Assembly (NCBI GenBank): GCA_963678395.1
Contig: OY782827.1
Span: 1,364,001 to 1,428,000, forward strand
Direction of reading: 5' to 3'
Length of the DNA stretch: 64,000 bases
Source of the DNA: JAAYAE01 sp963678395
GTDB lineage: Bacteria > Bacillota > Negativicutes > Acidaminococcales > Acidaminococcaceae
Shown: piece by piece, positions 52,651 to 61,359 of the stretch
Position numbering within the stretch: position 1 is the stretch's first letter
How the letters are laid out: every line of letters begins with the position of its first letter
Notes under the pieces: generated by a model
What the model was told of the DNA's origin: nothing
What the model saw: the letters and a program-made list of their open reading frames with translations, nothing else
The model's database searches: none
Translations under genes and position numbers: made by a program

Positions 52651-54084
52651 ATTATTCATAATCCTTTTATAGGTTTCCACCCCAGGTTGATTGTACGCAT
52701 CAACATCTGCCATTTCTCCTTCATAGGCTACGCTCAGCATTAAAAAATACATTAATTGACCTAAATAATAGGGAGTTAGTTCTGGCAAATAATACGTTGC
52801 GTTAAAACGATTATCTTCATTTAAAGCCTGCGCATTAGCTGCCAAGGCAATACTCAAAGCTTCGTCTACATCAAGTCCCTGATATTTTTCGTAAGCCTTT
52901 ATTTGTGGAAATGGGTTAGATACAATAGTAGTTCCCTTACTTCCCCCAATTTCAACAAACTGAATAACTTTATTGCGTCGTCCATCTTGGTGTTGCTGAG
53001 TTTGAGCATGCATGTCCAAAGTTCCTACAGCTGCTATAGGTGTTCTGCCATAATTAACCTCTAATCCCTGCCTATTGCATCTTTTGCCCAAAGACTCTGC
53101 CAAAAGCTGTACATACCATTCAGCCAAAGATTTTAGTTGCATGGCATAAGGCATAAAGACTTCCAAATCACAACCATATTTCTCCCCGCTAAGATATTTT
53201 AAAGTGGCATTTAAAAGTGCCGGGTTATTTTCAACTTCATTGCTAAGGCACTGGTTTTCCATATCTTTAGCTCCTTCTAAGAGCTTTTCAATATCCATAC
53301 CAATGGTAGCGCCAACAATGAGCCCCGGTTCTGACAGTACGCTAAAACGTCCTCCTACTCCCTCGTGAACTGGGAAAGTACGCCAGTTATGTTCTATAGC
53401 CAAGGTTTGTAATGGTCCTGTTGTTTCTAAATCTGTAACCACGGCTGCATCAACATTAAACAATTCCGGTAAAGCTCTAAGCCGCTCATAAAAAAATAAA
53501 TATGCTGTTGTTGTCTCTAGGGTAGTGCCTGATTTAGAAATTGGTATAAGCATAACGCTTGTCTTGCCTTGATGGCTGAACTTTTTATTACCTGCCTGTC
53601 TTTTTAATTCAGTCAACAAACCTTCATATTGCCTAGAATCAACGTTATTTCCACTAAAGTAAATTTGCGGAAATCCATCACGCTCTTTGTTAGTGCACTG
53701 ATTCCAGTAAGCTCCAGAGTGCACGTCAAACAAGACCTTGCCACCTAAATAAGAGCCTCCTATGCCAAAAAACACAACAACATCTGTGTTGTTCCAAATA
53801 TCCTTGCTAAAGGCAAGTAGCCTAGAAATAGAGGCCTTTGTATTCGGATTATTTTTTTCTGCAAAGGGCAAGCGTGTAAACCACACTTGCTCAGTAGTGC
53901 CATCTTTGGAAAAATGCCCCTCACTTATGCCAGCATTTCTTATTTGCGCCAGGCCGTCAACAACCTTTATTATTTTATCTTTTATGCTTAATACATCTTC
54001 AACCTGAATTCGCCCTGTGCCTAGCATATTGGCATAATCAAAAACAAATCCGGATTTCAACGTCGTTTTACCGATTAGTATCAT
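52624..54084 (-). CDS. pgi: Glucose-6-phosphate isomerase
   Basis: Interconverts glucose 6-phosphate and fructose 6-phosphate. 486 residues. Family sequences: GIGGSYLGGKVLFD near residue 102, ISKSGTTLETTTAYL (phosphate loop), VHEGVGGRFSVLSEPGL with Arg, and the SLGKRCNRQGLEV region. GGGAG lies before ATG 54084. It is 22 bases downstream of galU, so these two carbohydrate genes form a unit; the end overlaps the shared terminator. Confidence 0.95.
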   Translation of the reverse strand: MILIGKTTLKSGFVFDYANMLGTGRIQVEDVLSIKDKIIKVVDGLAQIRNAGISEGHFSKDGTTEQVWFTRLPFAEKNNPNTKASISRLLAFSKDIWNNTDVVVFFGIGGSYLGGKVLFDVHSGAYWNQCTNKERDGFPQIYFSGNNVDSRQYEGLLTELKRQAGNKKFSHQGKTSVMLIPISKSGTTLETTTAYLFFYERLRALPELFNVDAAVVTDLETTGPLQTLAIEHNWRTFPVHEGVGGRFSVLSEPGLIVGATIGMDIEKLLEGAKDMENQCLSNEVENNPALLNATLKYLSGEKYGCDLEVFMPYAMQLKSLAEWYVQLLAESLGKRCNRQGLEVNYGRTPIAAVGTLDMHAQTQQHQDGRRNKVIQFVEIGGSKGTTIVSNPFPQIKAYEKYQGLDVDEALSIALAANAQALNEDNRFNATYYLPELTPYYLGQLMYFLMLSVAYEGEMADVDAYNQPGVETYKRIMNNMLKNGSAF

Positions 54085-54106
54085 AGCGCGCTCCCGAAGT
54101 TTAAGT

Positions 54107-54976
54107 TTATTTTACTATAGTCTTTAAATACGCAAGAAACGCATCATGCAGCTCCGGACGTTTCAAAGCTTGTTCCACAGTGGCTTCCAAAAATCCTTCT
54201 TTGTCTCCTACGTCGTAACGCCGCCCCTCAAAGTTATAAGCCAAAATCTTTTGGGTTTTCGCTAAAATTCTAAGAGCATCTGTTAGCTGAATTTCTCCCC
54301 CTAAACCAGGTGTAGTTTTTTCTAATATTTCAAAAATTTCCGGCGTTATGATGTATCTTCCCAATACCGCCAGTCTAGATGGTGCAGCTTCTTGTTGCGG
54401 TTTTTCTACCATATCACCAACCTCCCATGTGCGGGCATCCAATTGTCTCAAAGGTGATATAATTCCATAACTTGATACTTTATCTTGAGGAACTTCTTGT
54501 ACTCCTAAAACAGTAGCTCCCGTTTTGTTATAAACTTCAATCAATTGCTCCAGACATGGTTTCTCTGCATCAACTACATCATCACCTAAAAGCACGGCAA
54601 AAGGTTCCGTACCGACAAAATCTTTTGCACATAAAACAGCATGTCCCAATCCTAAAGGTTCTTTCTGACGAATATAGTGCAAATTAATATCCGAAATTTT
54701 TTTAACCATTGCCAAAAGATCATTTTTTTTGTGCTCTTTTAGATTTAGTTCTAACTCAATAGAACGATCAAAATGATCTTCTATTGACCTTTTGCTACGG
54801 CCTGTGACAATCAAAAACTTCTCGATGCCTGAGTCAATTGCTTCTTCAATAATATATTGTATAGTAGGCTTATCTACTATTGGCAACATTTCCTTTGGTT
54901 GTGCTTTTGTGGCTGGTAAAAATCTGGTACCAAGTCCGGCAGCAGGAATAATAGCCTTTCTTACTTTTGTAAACAT
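54107..54976 (-). CDS. galU: UTP--glucose-1-phosphate uridylyltransferase
   Basis: Makes UDP-glucose for surface polysaccharides and lipids. 289 residues of the nucleotidyltransferase fold: start KAIIPAAGLGTRFLPATKAQPKEMLPI, of which AGLGTRFLPATKA is the UTP loop; PLGLGHAVLCA; LGDDVVDA with the metal Asp; and GGEIQLTDALR. GAGAGGG precedes the ATG. Confidence 0.96.
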   Translation of the reverse strand: MFTKVRKAIIPAAGLGTRFLPATKAQPKEMLPIVDKPTIQYIIEEAIDSGIEKFLIVTGRSKRSIEDHFDRSIELELNLKEHKKNDLLAMVKKISDINLHYIRQKEPLGLGHAVLCAKDFVGTEPFAVLLGDDVVDAEKPCLEQLIEVYNKTGATVLGVQEVPQDKVSSYGIISPLRQLDARTWEVGDMVEKPQQEAAPSRLAVLGRYIITPEIFEILEKTTPGLGGEIQLTDALRILAKTQKILAYNFEGRRYDVGDKEGFLEATVEQALKRPELHDAFLAYLKTIVK

Positions 54977-55038
54977 ATCCCTCTCAGCTCCTATCTCTTT
55001 TCTTTAGTTATTTTAACATAAAGGGGCTTTTTGTGCTA

Positions 55039-55072
55039 CAAAAAAACCACAAGCATAAGCTTGTGGTTTTTG
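55039..55072. terminator. Terminator after rpsI
   Basis: Stem AAAAACCACAAGC/GCTTGTGGTTTTT with a 4-base loop; T-rich on both strands. Confidence 0.85.
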
Positions 55073-55082
55073 TAAACAAATA

Positions 55083-55475
55083 TTATCTCTTACTGTATTG
55101 AGAAGCTTTTCTTGCCTTCTTCAAGCCATATTTACGGCGCTCTTTTTCACGAGGATCGCGAGTTAGAAGACCAGCTTTTTTCAAAACAGGACGAAACTCC
55201 ATGTCAATTTTAAGTAATGCGCGAGCAATACCATGACGAACAGCACCTGCTTGACCAGATATACCGCCACCATCAACATTTGCTAAAACATCATACTTGT
55301 CTAGAGTTTCAGTTGCTTCCATTGGTTGCCTTACAATAAGTTCTAAGGTTTTTAGGCCAAAATATTTGCCTAATTCACGATCATTAATTGTAATATTGCC
55401 TTCACCCGGAACCAGGCGAACACGTGCAACAGAACTTTTGCGACGACCGGTTGCATCATAAGTAACTTTTGCCAT
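55083..55475 (-). CDS. rpsI: 30S ribosomal protein S9
   Basis: Small-subunit protein S9, 130 residues. Begins VTYDATGRRKSSVARVRL, has ISGQAGAVRHGIARAL, and ends with the basic tail KKARKASQYSKR that reaches the P-site tRNA. It follows rplM by 22 bases with AGGAG before the start. Confidence 0.98.
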   Translation of the reverse strand: MAKVTYDATGRRKSSVARVRLVPGEGNITINDRELGKYFGLKTLELIVRQPMEATETLDKYDVLANVDGGGISGQAGAVRHGIARALLKIDMEFRPVLKKAGLLTRDPREKERRKYGLKKARKASQYSKR

Positions 55476-55497
55476 TTATTTGCTCCTCCTCTCCGGA

Positions 55498-55935
55498 TTA
55501 ACGGATATCAATTTCCATAACTTCTGGTTTTTGTGCTTCATGCGGATGCTCAGATCCTGCATATACATGTAATTTAGTATAGATTTGGCTGCCAAGGCGA
55601 TTTTTAGGAATCATACCACCAATAGCAAGTTCAACCATTTTTACGGGGTTCTTTATTAATAATTCTCCGGCTTTGGTGTAAGTAGCACCACCAAGATAGC
55701 CTGAATGACGGAAATAAATTTTTTGTACTAATTTTTTACCTGTTAGTCTTACTTTTTCGGCATTGATAACAATAACATGATCACCAGTATCCATATGCGG
55801 AGTAAAAGTTGGTTTGTGTTTTCCACGGAGAACCTTTGCAACTTCAGCAGCCATACGACCTAAAGTTTTATCGGCAGCGTCAACGATAAACCATTTACGC
55901 TCTATAGTAGACGGCGTAGCCATATATGTTTTCAT
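55498..55935 (-). CDS. rplM: 50S ribosomal protein L13
   Basis: Large-subunit protein L13, 145 residues, beginning with KTYMATPSTIERKWFIVDA and carrying LRGKHKPTFTPHMDTGDHVIVINA (quoted here as HKPTFTPHMDTGDHV). First gene of the rplM-rpsI operon, with AGGAGG before the ATG and a structured leader. Confidence 0.98.
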   Translation of the reverse strand: MKTYMATPSTIERKWFIVDAADKTLGRMAAEVAKVLRGKHKPTFTPHMDTGDHVIVINAEKVRLTGKKLVQKIYFRHSGYLGGATYTKAGELLIKNPVKMVELAIGGMIPKNRLGSQIYTKLHVYAGSEHPHEAQKPEVMEIDIR

Positions 55936-56024
55936 CCTTATTCCTCCTATTAAGTTAAATATGTATCCTGTGATGAGAAACTTTTTGGCATTTCGGGGCT
56001 AACGAAATCACCTCAAAGTGATAC
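55936..56024 (-). ncRNA. Candidate L13 leader RNA
   Basis: About 89 bases between the predicted transcription start and rplM. Hairpins ATCAC/GTGAT and ATTTCG/CGAAAT lie inside an outer pairing GTATC/GGATAC. Such leaders bind L13 for feedback control in Firmicutes; assignment to that family is by position and fold, not by sequence search. Confidence 0.45.
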
Positions 56025-56030
56025 CCATAT

Positions 56031-56059
56031 ATTGTAAACATCTTTACTGTTTTTGTCAA
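56031..56059 (-). promoter_or_regulatory. rplM-rpsI promoter
   Basis: TTGACA (56054-56059) and TACAAT (56031-56036) on the minus strand, spacer 17. Confidence 0.8.
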
Positions 56060-56115
56060 GAAAAAAAGTCACAAAATATTTTTATTTCATTATATTTGCA
56101 AATAAGCTACATTTA

Positions 56116-56143
56116 TTGACATCTTCTCAAAAAGAGTTACAAT
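56116..56143 (+). promoter_or_regulatory. Promoter of the aldehyde dehydrogenase gene
   Basis: TTGACA (56116-56121) and TACAAT (56138-56143), spacer 16. Confidence 0.7.
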
Positions 56144-56213
56144 AGCATTAATAGTATACAGCTTGTCGCATTAGTGTATGCTAATCAAAAAGGTGAGAAA
56201 AGAGGGGATTTTT

Positions 56214-57692
56214 ATGCAAAAGGATTTACTACAAAAAGAATATCAACTATATAGAAACGGTGGTTGGTATCCAGCAAGTAATGGTGCTACATTTAAGGCT
56301 ACCTGCCCTGCAAACGGCGAAGAATTGGCTACTTGCGCAGAAGCTACGGCTGAAGACGTTGATCAAACCGTCAAAGATGCTTGGCTAGCGTGGGAAAAAT
56401 GGAAAGATACTACCCCTGCTGAAAGAGCTGCTCTCTTGTGTAAAATTGCTGATGTTATTGACGCTAATGCCGAACGTCTGGCAATGATTGAGACCATGGA
56501 CAATGGCAAAGCGTTACGTGAAACAACCTTGGTTGATGTTCCTTTAGCCTCAGATCATTTCCGTTATTTTGCCGCCGCTATACGGGCAGAAGAAGGAACT
56601 GTAAATATGATTGATAATAATACTATGAGCTTAGTTATTAGAGAACCCATAGGCGGCGTGGGTCAAATAGTACCTTGGAACTTCCCGTTCCTAATGGCAG
56701 CATGGAAATTAGCTCCTGTACTTGCCTCCGGTTGTTGTACAATTTTAAAACCTTCCAGCGAAACATCTTTAAGCATGCTGGAGTTTGCGCGTCTTATTGA
56801 CGGCATCCTTCCCCCTGGTGTATTCAACGTTCTGACAGGCAAAGGCTCTCGATGCGGCAACTATATTCTTCAATATCCTGATCTTGCTAAACTAGCCTTT
56901 ACCGGCTCCACTGAAGTTGGCGTAGCCGTTGCCAAAGCAGCTGCTGACAAATTAATTCCCGCAACCTTGGAATTAGGCGGAAAATCAGCCAATATCTTCT
57001 TTGCTGACTGCAATTGGGAACTAGCTATGGAAGGCGTACAAATGGGGATTTTGTTTAATCAAGGACAAGTTTGTTGCGCAGGTTCTCGCGTATTTGTTCA
57101 AGAGGATATTTATAATAAATTTGTCGCTGAAGCCATTAAACGCTTTAATGCAGTTAAAGTAGGACTACCTTGGGAAAAAGGCGTACAAATGGGTTCGCAA
57201 ATTTATGCTGCACAAGTTAAGAAGGTGCTAGAATATGTAGAAATCGCCAAAGAAGAAGGTGCTACTATTGCTTGTGGTGGTTATCGCCTAACTGAAAATG
57301 GCTTAGATAAGGGTAATTTTGTAGCACCAACTCTTATTACCAATGCTAATAATAAAATGCGCGTAGCCCAAGAAGAGATTTTCGGGCCTGTTGCAGTTAT
57401 TATACCTTTTAAAACTGAAAAAGAAGTTGTTGAAATAGCTAATGATAGCGTATATGGTTTAGGTGGTGCCGTTTGGACTCAAGATATTAATCGAGCAATT
57501 CGTGTAGCACGTGCTGTTCGCACCGGTAGAATGTGGGTAAATAGTTATAATTCTATTCCTGCCGGAGCACCTTTTGGTGGCTACAAACAATCAGGCATCG
57601 GCCGCGAAACACACAAAGTAATGCTTGATCATTACACACAAACTAAAAATATTATGATTAACCTTAGTGAAAAACCATTAGGATTTTATTGA
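56214..57692 (+). CDS. NAD(P)-dependent aldehyde dehydrogenase
   Basis: Class 1/2-type aldehyde dehydrogenase, 492 residues from ATG 56214 (AGAGGGG upstream). VPWNFPFLMAAWKLAPVLASG is the coenzyme site region, LELGGKSANIFF holds the general base Glu, and the nucleophile is the second or adjacent Cys of FNQGQVCCAGSRVFV. EIFGPVAVIIPF and GGYKQSGIGRE are typical too. The substrate cannot be told; acetaldehyde-like short aldehydes are likely. Single-gene unit with promoter and terminator. Confidence 0.93.
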   Translation: MQKDLLQKEYQLYRNGGWYPASNGATFKATCPANGEELATCAEATAEDVDQTVKDAWLAWEKWKDTTPAERAALLCKIADVIDANAERLAMIETMDNGKALRETTLVDVPLASDHFRYFAAAIRAEEGTVNMIDNNTMSLVIREPIGGVGQIVPWNFPFLMAAWKLAPVLASGCCTILKPSSETSLSMLEFARLIDGILPPGVFNVLTGKGSRCGNYILQYPDLAKLAFTGSTEVGVAVAKAAADKLIPATLELGGKSANIFFADCNWELAMEGVQMGILFNQGQVCCAGSRVFVQEDIYNKFVAEAIKRFNAVKVGLPWEKGVQMGSQIYAAQVKKVLEYVEIAKEEGATIACGGYRLTENGLDKGNFVAPTLITNANNKMRVAQEEIFGPVAVIIPFKTEKEVVEIANDSVYGLGGAVWTQDINRAIRVARAVRTGRMWVNSYNSIPAGAPFGGYKQSGIGRETHKVMLDHYTQTKNIMINLSEKPLGFY

Positions 57693-57707
57693 TCTAACCA
57701 CTAAATA

Positions 57708-57748
57708 GAAGAAGTACCCTGCTACTATAAAAGTTGCAGGGTACTTTT
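57708..57748. terminator. Terminator after the aldehyde dehydrogenase gene
   Basis: Stem AGTACCCTGC/GCAGGGTACT followed by T5, also usable from the minus side. Confidence 0.8.
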
Positions 57749-57754
57749 TCTATT

Positions 57755-58513
57755 TTAAGCTAAAAATTCTTTTTCAACAAATTTAATATTTTTTATCAAC
57801 TGCGACATATCAATGTTAGCATATTCCAAAATCAATCTTGTCTCTCCACCTAAACTCCTAATAGCAGTAAAGATATTATCCCAAGCTATATTGCCTTTCC
57901 CTATGGCTAAATGCTGATCGTTTTCCCCATCATTATCATGCAAGTGCATGGCCAAAAGCCTAGAATCTAGGGTTCTAATACACTCTGGTATATTCCATCC
58001 ATTAATATGTGCATGCCCTATATCTAACAAAGCTCTAGACCTAGGTAATTTTCTTAAAAGCTTTTGGTAATCTTTCCAAGGAAATAAAAGTGTCCCATTA
58101 GTATTTAACCCCACATTTTCTATTAAAATCCTCACATGGTAATCAGCTGCCATATCTATAATTTTTTTTAATCTTTCCAATACCAAGTCTTGAATAGCAC
58201 TTACTTCTCCCGACCATTGCTCATTGGTGTGTACTACAACATATTCTGCCCTACAGCGCTGGGCGTAAGCTAAGGTTTTTCTAAATACACCTAAAAACTC
58301 TGTGTCTTCCGGATTAGCTAAAGTAACACTAACGCAAGGTCCGTGCATACCAAGAGGAAGCATGCGATTTTCACCTACTTTGGCTAACACCTTGTCCCAA
58401 TAATGATTTTTACCGAATTCATAAAAAAACTCTATGCCATATTCATTAGGAAGTTTTACTAACTCTTTTGCTTTAAATCCTGCAAATGCCAAGTCGCTAA
58501 CTACAATTTTCAT
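57755..58513 (-). CDS. Sugar phosphate isomerase/epimerase-like TIM barrel protein
   Basis: AP-endonuclease-2 type TIM barrel, 252 residues from ATG 58513, with AAAGGGGG before it; a longer in-frame start reaches back into the ABC gene. Metal-site motifs visible are IENVGLN, LLDIGHAHINGW, MHLHDNDGENDQHLAIGKGNI (HLHDNDGENDQH region) and LILEYAN. The last gene of the ugp-like operon; with a phosphate-responsive promoter upstream it may act on a product of the imported compound. The exact reaction is not known. Confidence 0.82.
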   Translation of the reverse strand: MKIVVSDLAFAGFKAKELVKLPNEYGIEFFYEFGKNHYWDKVLAKVGENRMLPLGMHGPCVSVTLANPEDTEFLGVFRKTLAYAQRCRAEYVVVHTNEQWSGEVSAIQDLVLERLKKIIDMAADYHVRILIENVGLNTNGTLLFPWKDYQKLLRKLPRSRALLDIGHAHINGWNIPECIRTLDSRLLAMHLHDNDGENDQHLAIGKGNIAWDNIFTAIRSLGGETRLILEYANIDMSQLIKNIKFVEKEFLA

Positions 58514-58529
58514 TTTTTCCCCCTTTCTT

Positions 58530-59595
58530 TTAGGAAAGCAAATTCTTACCGCTAACAACATCAAAAAAGCAAACATTTTCCCACTCAAAAGAAAAGCCTT
58601 GAGCTAAATCAAACGAATATATATTATCAACAGTGCTGACATATATTTCTTCTCCTGTTTTAAGTTGTAAGCGTGTAATGCGTTGATTACCTAAGTCTTC
58701 TACAAAAACAGTTTTAGCCTCTACCATTGGGCTTTTCTCCAATGTGCAGCGTTCAGGGCGAATGCCAACTACAACGGTACTGCGTTCTTTAACAACTTCT
58801 CTGTATTTCGCGGGCAGAACTAAACACTCATTACCAATAAAAATTTTATCGTACAATAAATGTCCCTTGCATAAATTCATTGGTGGTGTACCAATAAAGC
58901 CAGCTACAAAGGTATTGGCCGGATTATTATATATTTCCTTGGGGGGGGCCAATTTGTTGCAAAGTGCCTTTACTTAAAATTGCAATTTTGTGAGCCACTG
59001 TCATTGCTTCTACTTGGTCGTGAGTAACATAAATCATGGTCGGTTTATATATTTCATATATATTAACTAATTCGGTGCGTGTTTGTTGCCTTAATTGGGC
59101 ATCTAAATTTGAAAGCGGTTCATCCAAAAGAAAATAGGGAGATTGCTTTACTAACGCTCGGCAAAGAGCGACTCTTTGTTTTTGCCCTCCTGATAATTCC
59201 TTAGGTCTATGGCTTTCATATCCTTTTAAGTTTAAAATTTCTAATGCTTTAGCAGCTCGTTTTTTTATTTCTTCATTAGGCAATTTTTGAATTTTCAGAC
59301 CAAAAATAATGTTTTCCCATACTGTTAAATGAGGAAACAAAGCATAGCTTTAAAAAACCATGGCAATATTTCTTTCACCGGGAGGTATTGCGTTAAACAA
59401 TTTCCCACCAATCTCCAACTCCCCACTAGTAATAGGTTCTAATCCAGCTATCATCCTTAACGTAGTAGTTTTCCCACAACCTGAAGGTCCCAATAAGATT
59501 AAACGTTCGCCTTGTTTAACCTCTAAATTTAAGTTTTTGACCACGACTGTTTCGCCATAGGCTTTACAAATATTGGTTAATTTAATATTATTCAT
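58530..59595 (-). pseudogene. UgpC/MalK-like ABC transporter ATPase, broken by a stop and a frameshift
   Basis: ATPase for a sugar or glycerol-phosphate importer. Three pieces: Walker A GPSGCGKTT part (59595-59350), a middle with LSGGQKQR and LLDEPLSNLDAQ (to 58927), and a C-terminal TOBE part (from 58952). At 59350 an in-frame TAA replaces the Gln of the Q-loop (MVFQSYALFP expected). At a run of eight C (about 58951-58958) one extra base shifts the frame; C7 would read IGPPKEIYNNP. Corrected length 354 residues, as usual for the family. Not functional as it stands. Confidence 0.9.
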
Positions 59596-59599
59596 ATTT

Positions 59600-60424
59600 T
59601 TATCCTTTCACTCCCGATTGCATAAAAGTATTTAAAATAAAGAGTTGGCTAACAAAATATAAAATAAGTGGTGGCAAACACGTTAGCATAGCAACCGCCA
59701 TAGCTATGCCCCATTCACTCCCCCCCTCAGCACTAATAAACATTTGTAGCGCTAATGGTAAGGTGTACATCCCCTTATCTTGTAAAACCAAAAGAGGCCA
59801 AAAGTATTCGTTCCAAGCATCAATAAAAAAGAAAATACTTATGGCCGTTGCTGAAGGTCTAATAAGCGGCAAAATAACCTTGTACAATACCTGTAGAGGA
59901 CTAGCATTTTCTAAAATAGCTGCCTCTAGCAATGCTTTGGGTATCCCCCTCATTGTTTGTCGCATAAGAAATATTCCCATTCCATCTACTAACTGTGGCA
60001 AAATACCCCCCCATGGTGTGTTAAGTAAACCTAGTTTGCTCATAAGCAAATAGTTAGGCATTATTAAAACGGTAAAAGGGATAAAAAAAGTTAGCAGCAT
60101 ACTATTAAAAATCACCTCTTTATATTTGAAATCATATTAAACAAAAGCAAAGGCTGCTAATACACTTGTTACTAGTTTTATAACCGTTATTAATATAGCA
60201 ATAAATAATGTATTGTTCAAAAAAGTGAAAAAAGGAAAGTTATTTAGTACGGTTTCATAATTAACCATTGTAGGTGGTATGGGCAATGGATTTAAAGATG
60301 CTTGAAATATTTGATTCATATCTTTAAAAGACGTAGAAATCATAAAAATAAGTGGCCAAAATTGAACTAATATGGCTAATAATAAAGGAAGATGCCATAA
60401 GTTTTTTAGTTTACTAATTTTCAT
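59600..60424 (-). pseudogene. UgpE-like ABC permease, in-frame stop
   Basis: Second permease of the importer. The first 95 residues end LVTSVLAAFAFV and a TAA at about 60137; the same frame then continues YDFKYKEVIFNSMLLTFF with EAA loop EAAILENASPLQVLYKVILP and runs to 59600. Relatives read AFAR(F/Y) here, so the Arg codon has become TAA. Removing the stop gives 274 residues, the normal length. No frameshift is needed. Confidence 0.88.
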
Positions 60425-61292
60425 AGTGCACCTTCTTATCTATGAATTTATATTTTGCTACCAAAATTACAACATAAAAAATCATTGTTAATACTGCAAA
60501 AGCCGCAGATTTTCCTGTTTGGAAAAAAACAAAGGCATACTGATAAACAATATATACTAAATTAGAGCTTCCTTGATTAGGCCCACCTTGTGTAATCATA
60601 TTAACCGGTACTAGCATATATTGCAGTCCAAATACTATTGTAATAGTAAACACATAAAGAGCTGTAGGGGAAGTCATGGGTAAAATAATTCGTTTAAAAA
60701 TAATCCAATTAGAAGCGTTCTCTAACTTTGCCGCTTCAATAAGTTCCTTGGGTACAGCCACCATAGCCGCCAACATAACAATCAAGTTATAACCAAAACT
60801 TTTCCAGGCAATTATGCTAGCAATAGCTATAATTACTAGGCCATCTTCTTTAAACCAGCGTGGAGATTCAAGTCCAATACTGTTTAATATAATACTAAGA
60901 GGTCCCGCTATAGGATTATAAAACCAAAGAAATATTATACTGGCTACTGCCAAAGATATTGTACTAGGAAGAAATAATGCGGAACGATAAAAGGACTGCA
61001 TCTTTGTTATTAAATGCCCCAATATGTAAGAATAAATATATGGCACAACGAAATTCAGAATTAGTAAAATAAACACTAAAAAAATAGTGTTGAAGAAAAT
61101 TTTAAGCAATTCGGCACTCACAAAAATACTGTGATAATTAGTAATTCCCACAAATTTCATAGTAGGACTAATCATATTCCATTGAAAAAAACTCAAATAC
61201 AAATTTTCTATTAAAGGCCTATAGAAAAACATTAAAAACAATAGCATTGCTGGCAATAAAAACAGCCAAGCTTGCCAATTACTTTTATGCAT
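60414..61292 (-). CDS. ugpA: UgpA-like ABC transporter permease
   Basis: First permease of the importer, 292 residues with six helices: start WQAWLFLLPAMLLFLMFFYRPLIENLYLSF (N-terminal helix), the GITNYHSIF loop, EAAKLENASNWIIFKRIILPMTSP coupling loop near 200, and PVNMITQGGPNQGSSNLVYIVY. It is intact, unlike its partners, and overlaps the ugpE start by 11 bases. Confidence 0.85.
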   Translation of the reverse strand: MHKSNWQAWLFLLPAMLLFLMFFYRPLIENLYLSFFQWNMISPTMKFVGITNYHSIFVSAELLKIFFNTIFLVFILLILNFVVPYIYSYILGHLITKMQSFYRSALFLPSTISLAVASIIFLWFYNPIAGPLSIILNSIGLESPRWFKEDGLVIIAIASIIAWKSFGYNLIVMLAAMVAVPKELIEAAKLENASNWIIFKRIILPMTSPTALYVFTITIVFGLQYMLVPVNMITQGGPNQGSSNLVYIVYQYAFVFFQTGKSAAFAVLTMIFYVVILVAKYKFIDKKVHYEN

Positions 61293-61316
61293 ATTATTCT
61301 CCTCTCTTATAAAAAT

Positions 61317-61344
61317 CAGGATGCCGCTCAGGCAGGCATCCTGA
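61317..61344 (-). terminator. Intercistronic hairpin between ugpB and ugpA
   Basis: Stem TCAGGATGCC/GGCATCCTGA followed by TTTTTA on the minus strand. It would lower expression of the membrane genes relative to the binding protein. Confidence 0.7.
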
Positions 61345-61359
61345 CAAAATGTTTTTTGC

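Noticed and set aside
58530..60424. TAA read as an amino acid (recoding) in the ugp operon
   Set aside because: The two stops fall at different residues (Gln and Arg) and the same ATPase gene also has a frameshift; TAA is the normal stop in glyQ, serC and others, so decay is simpler.
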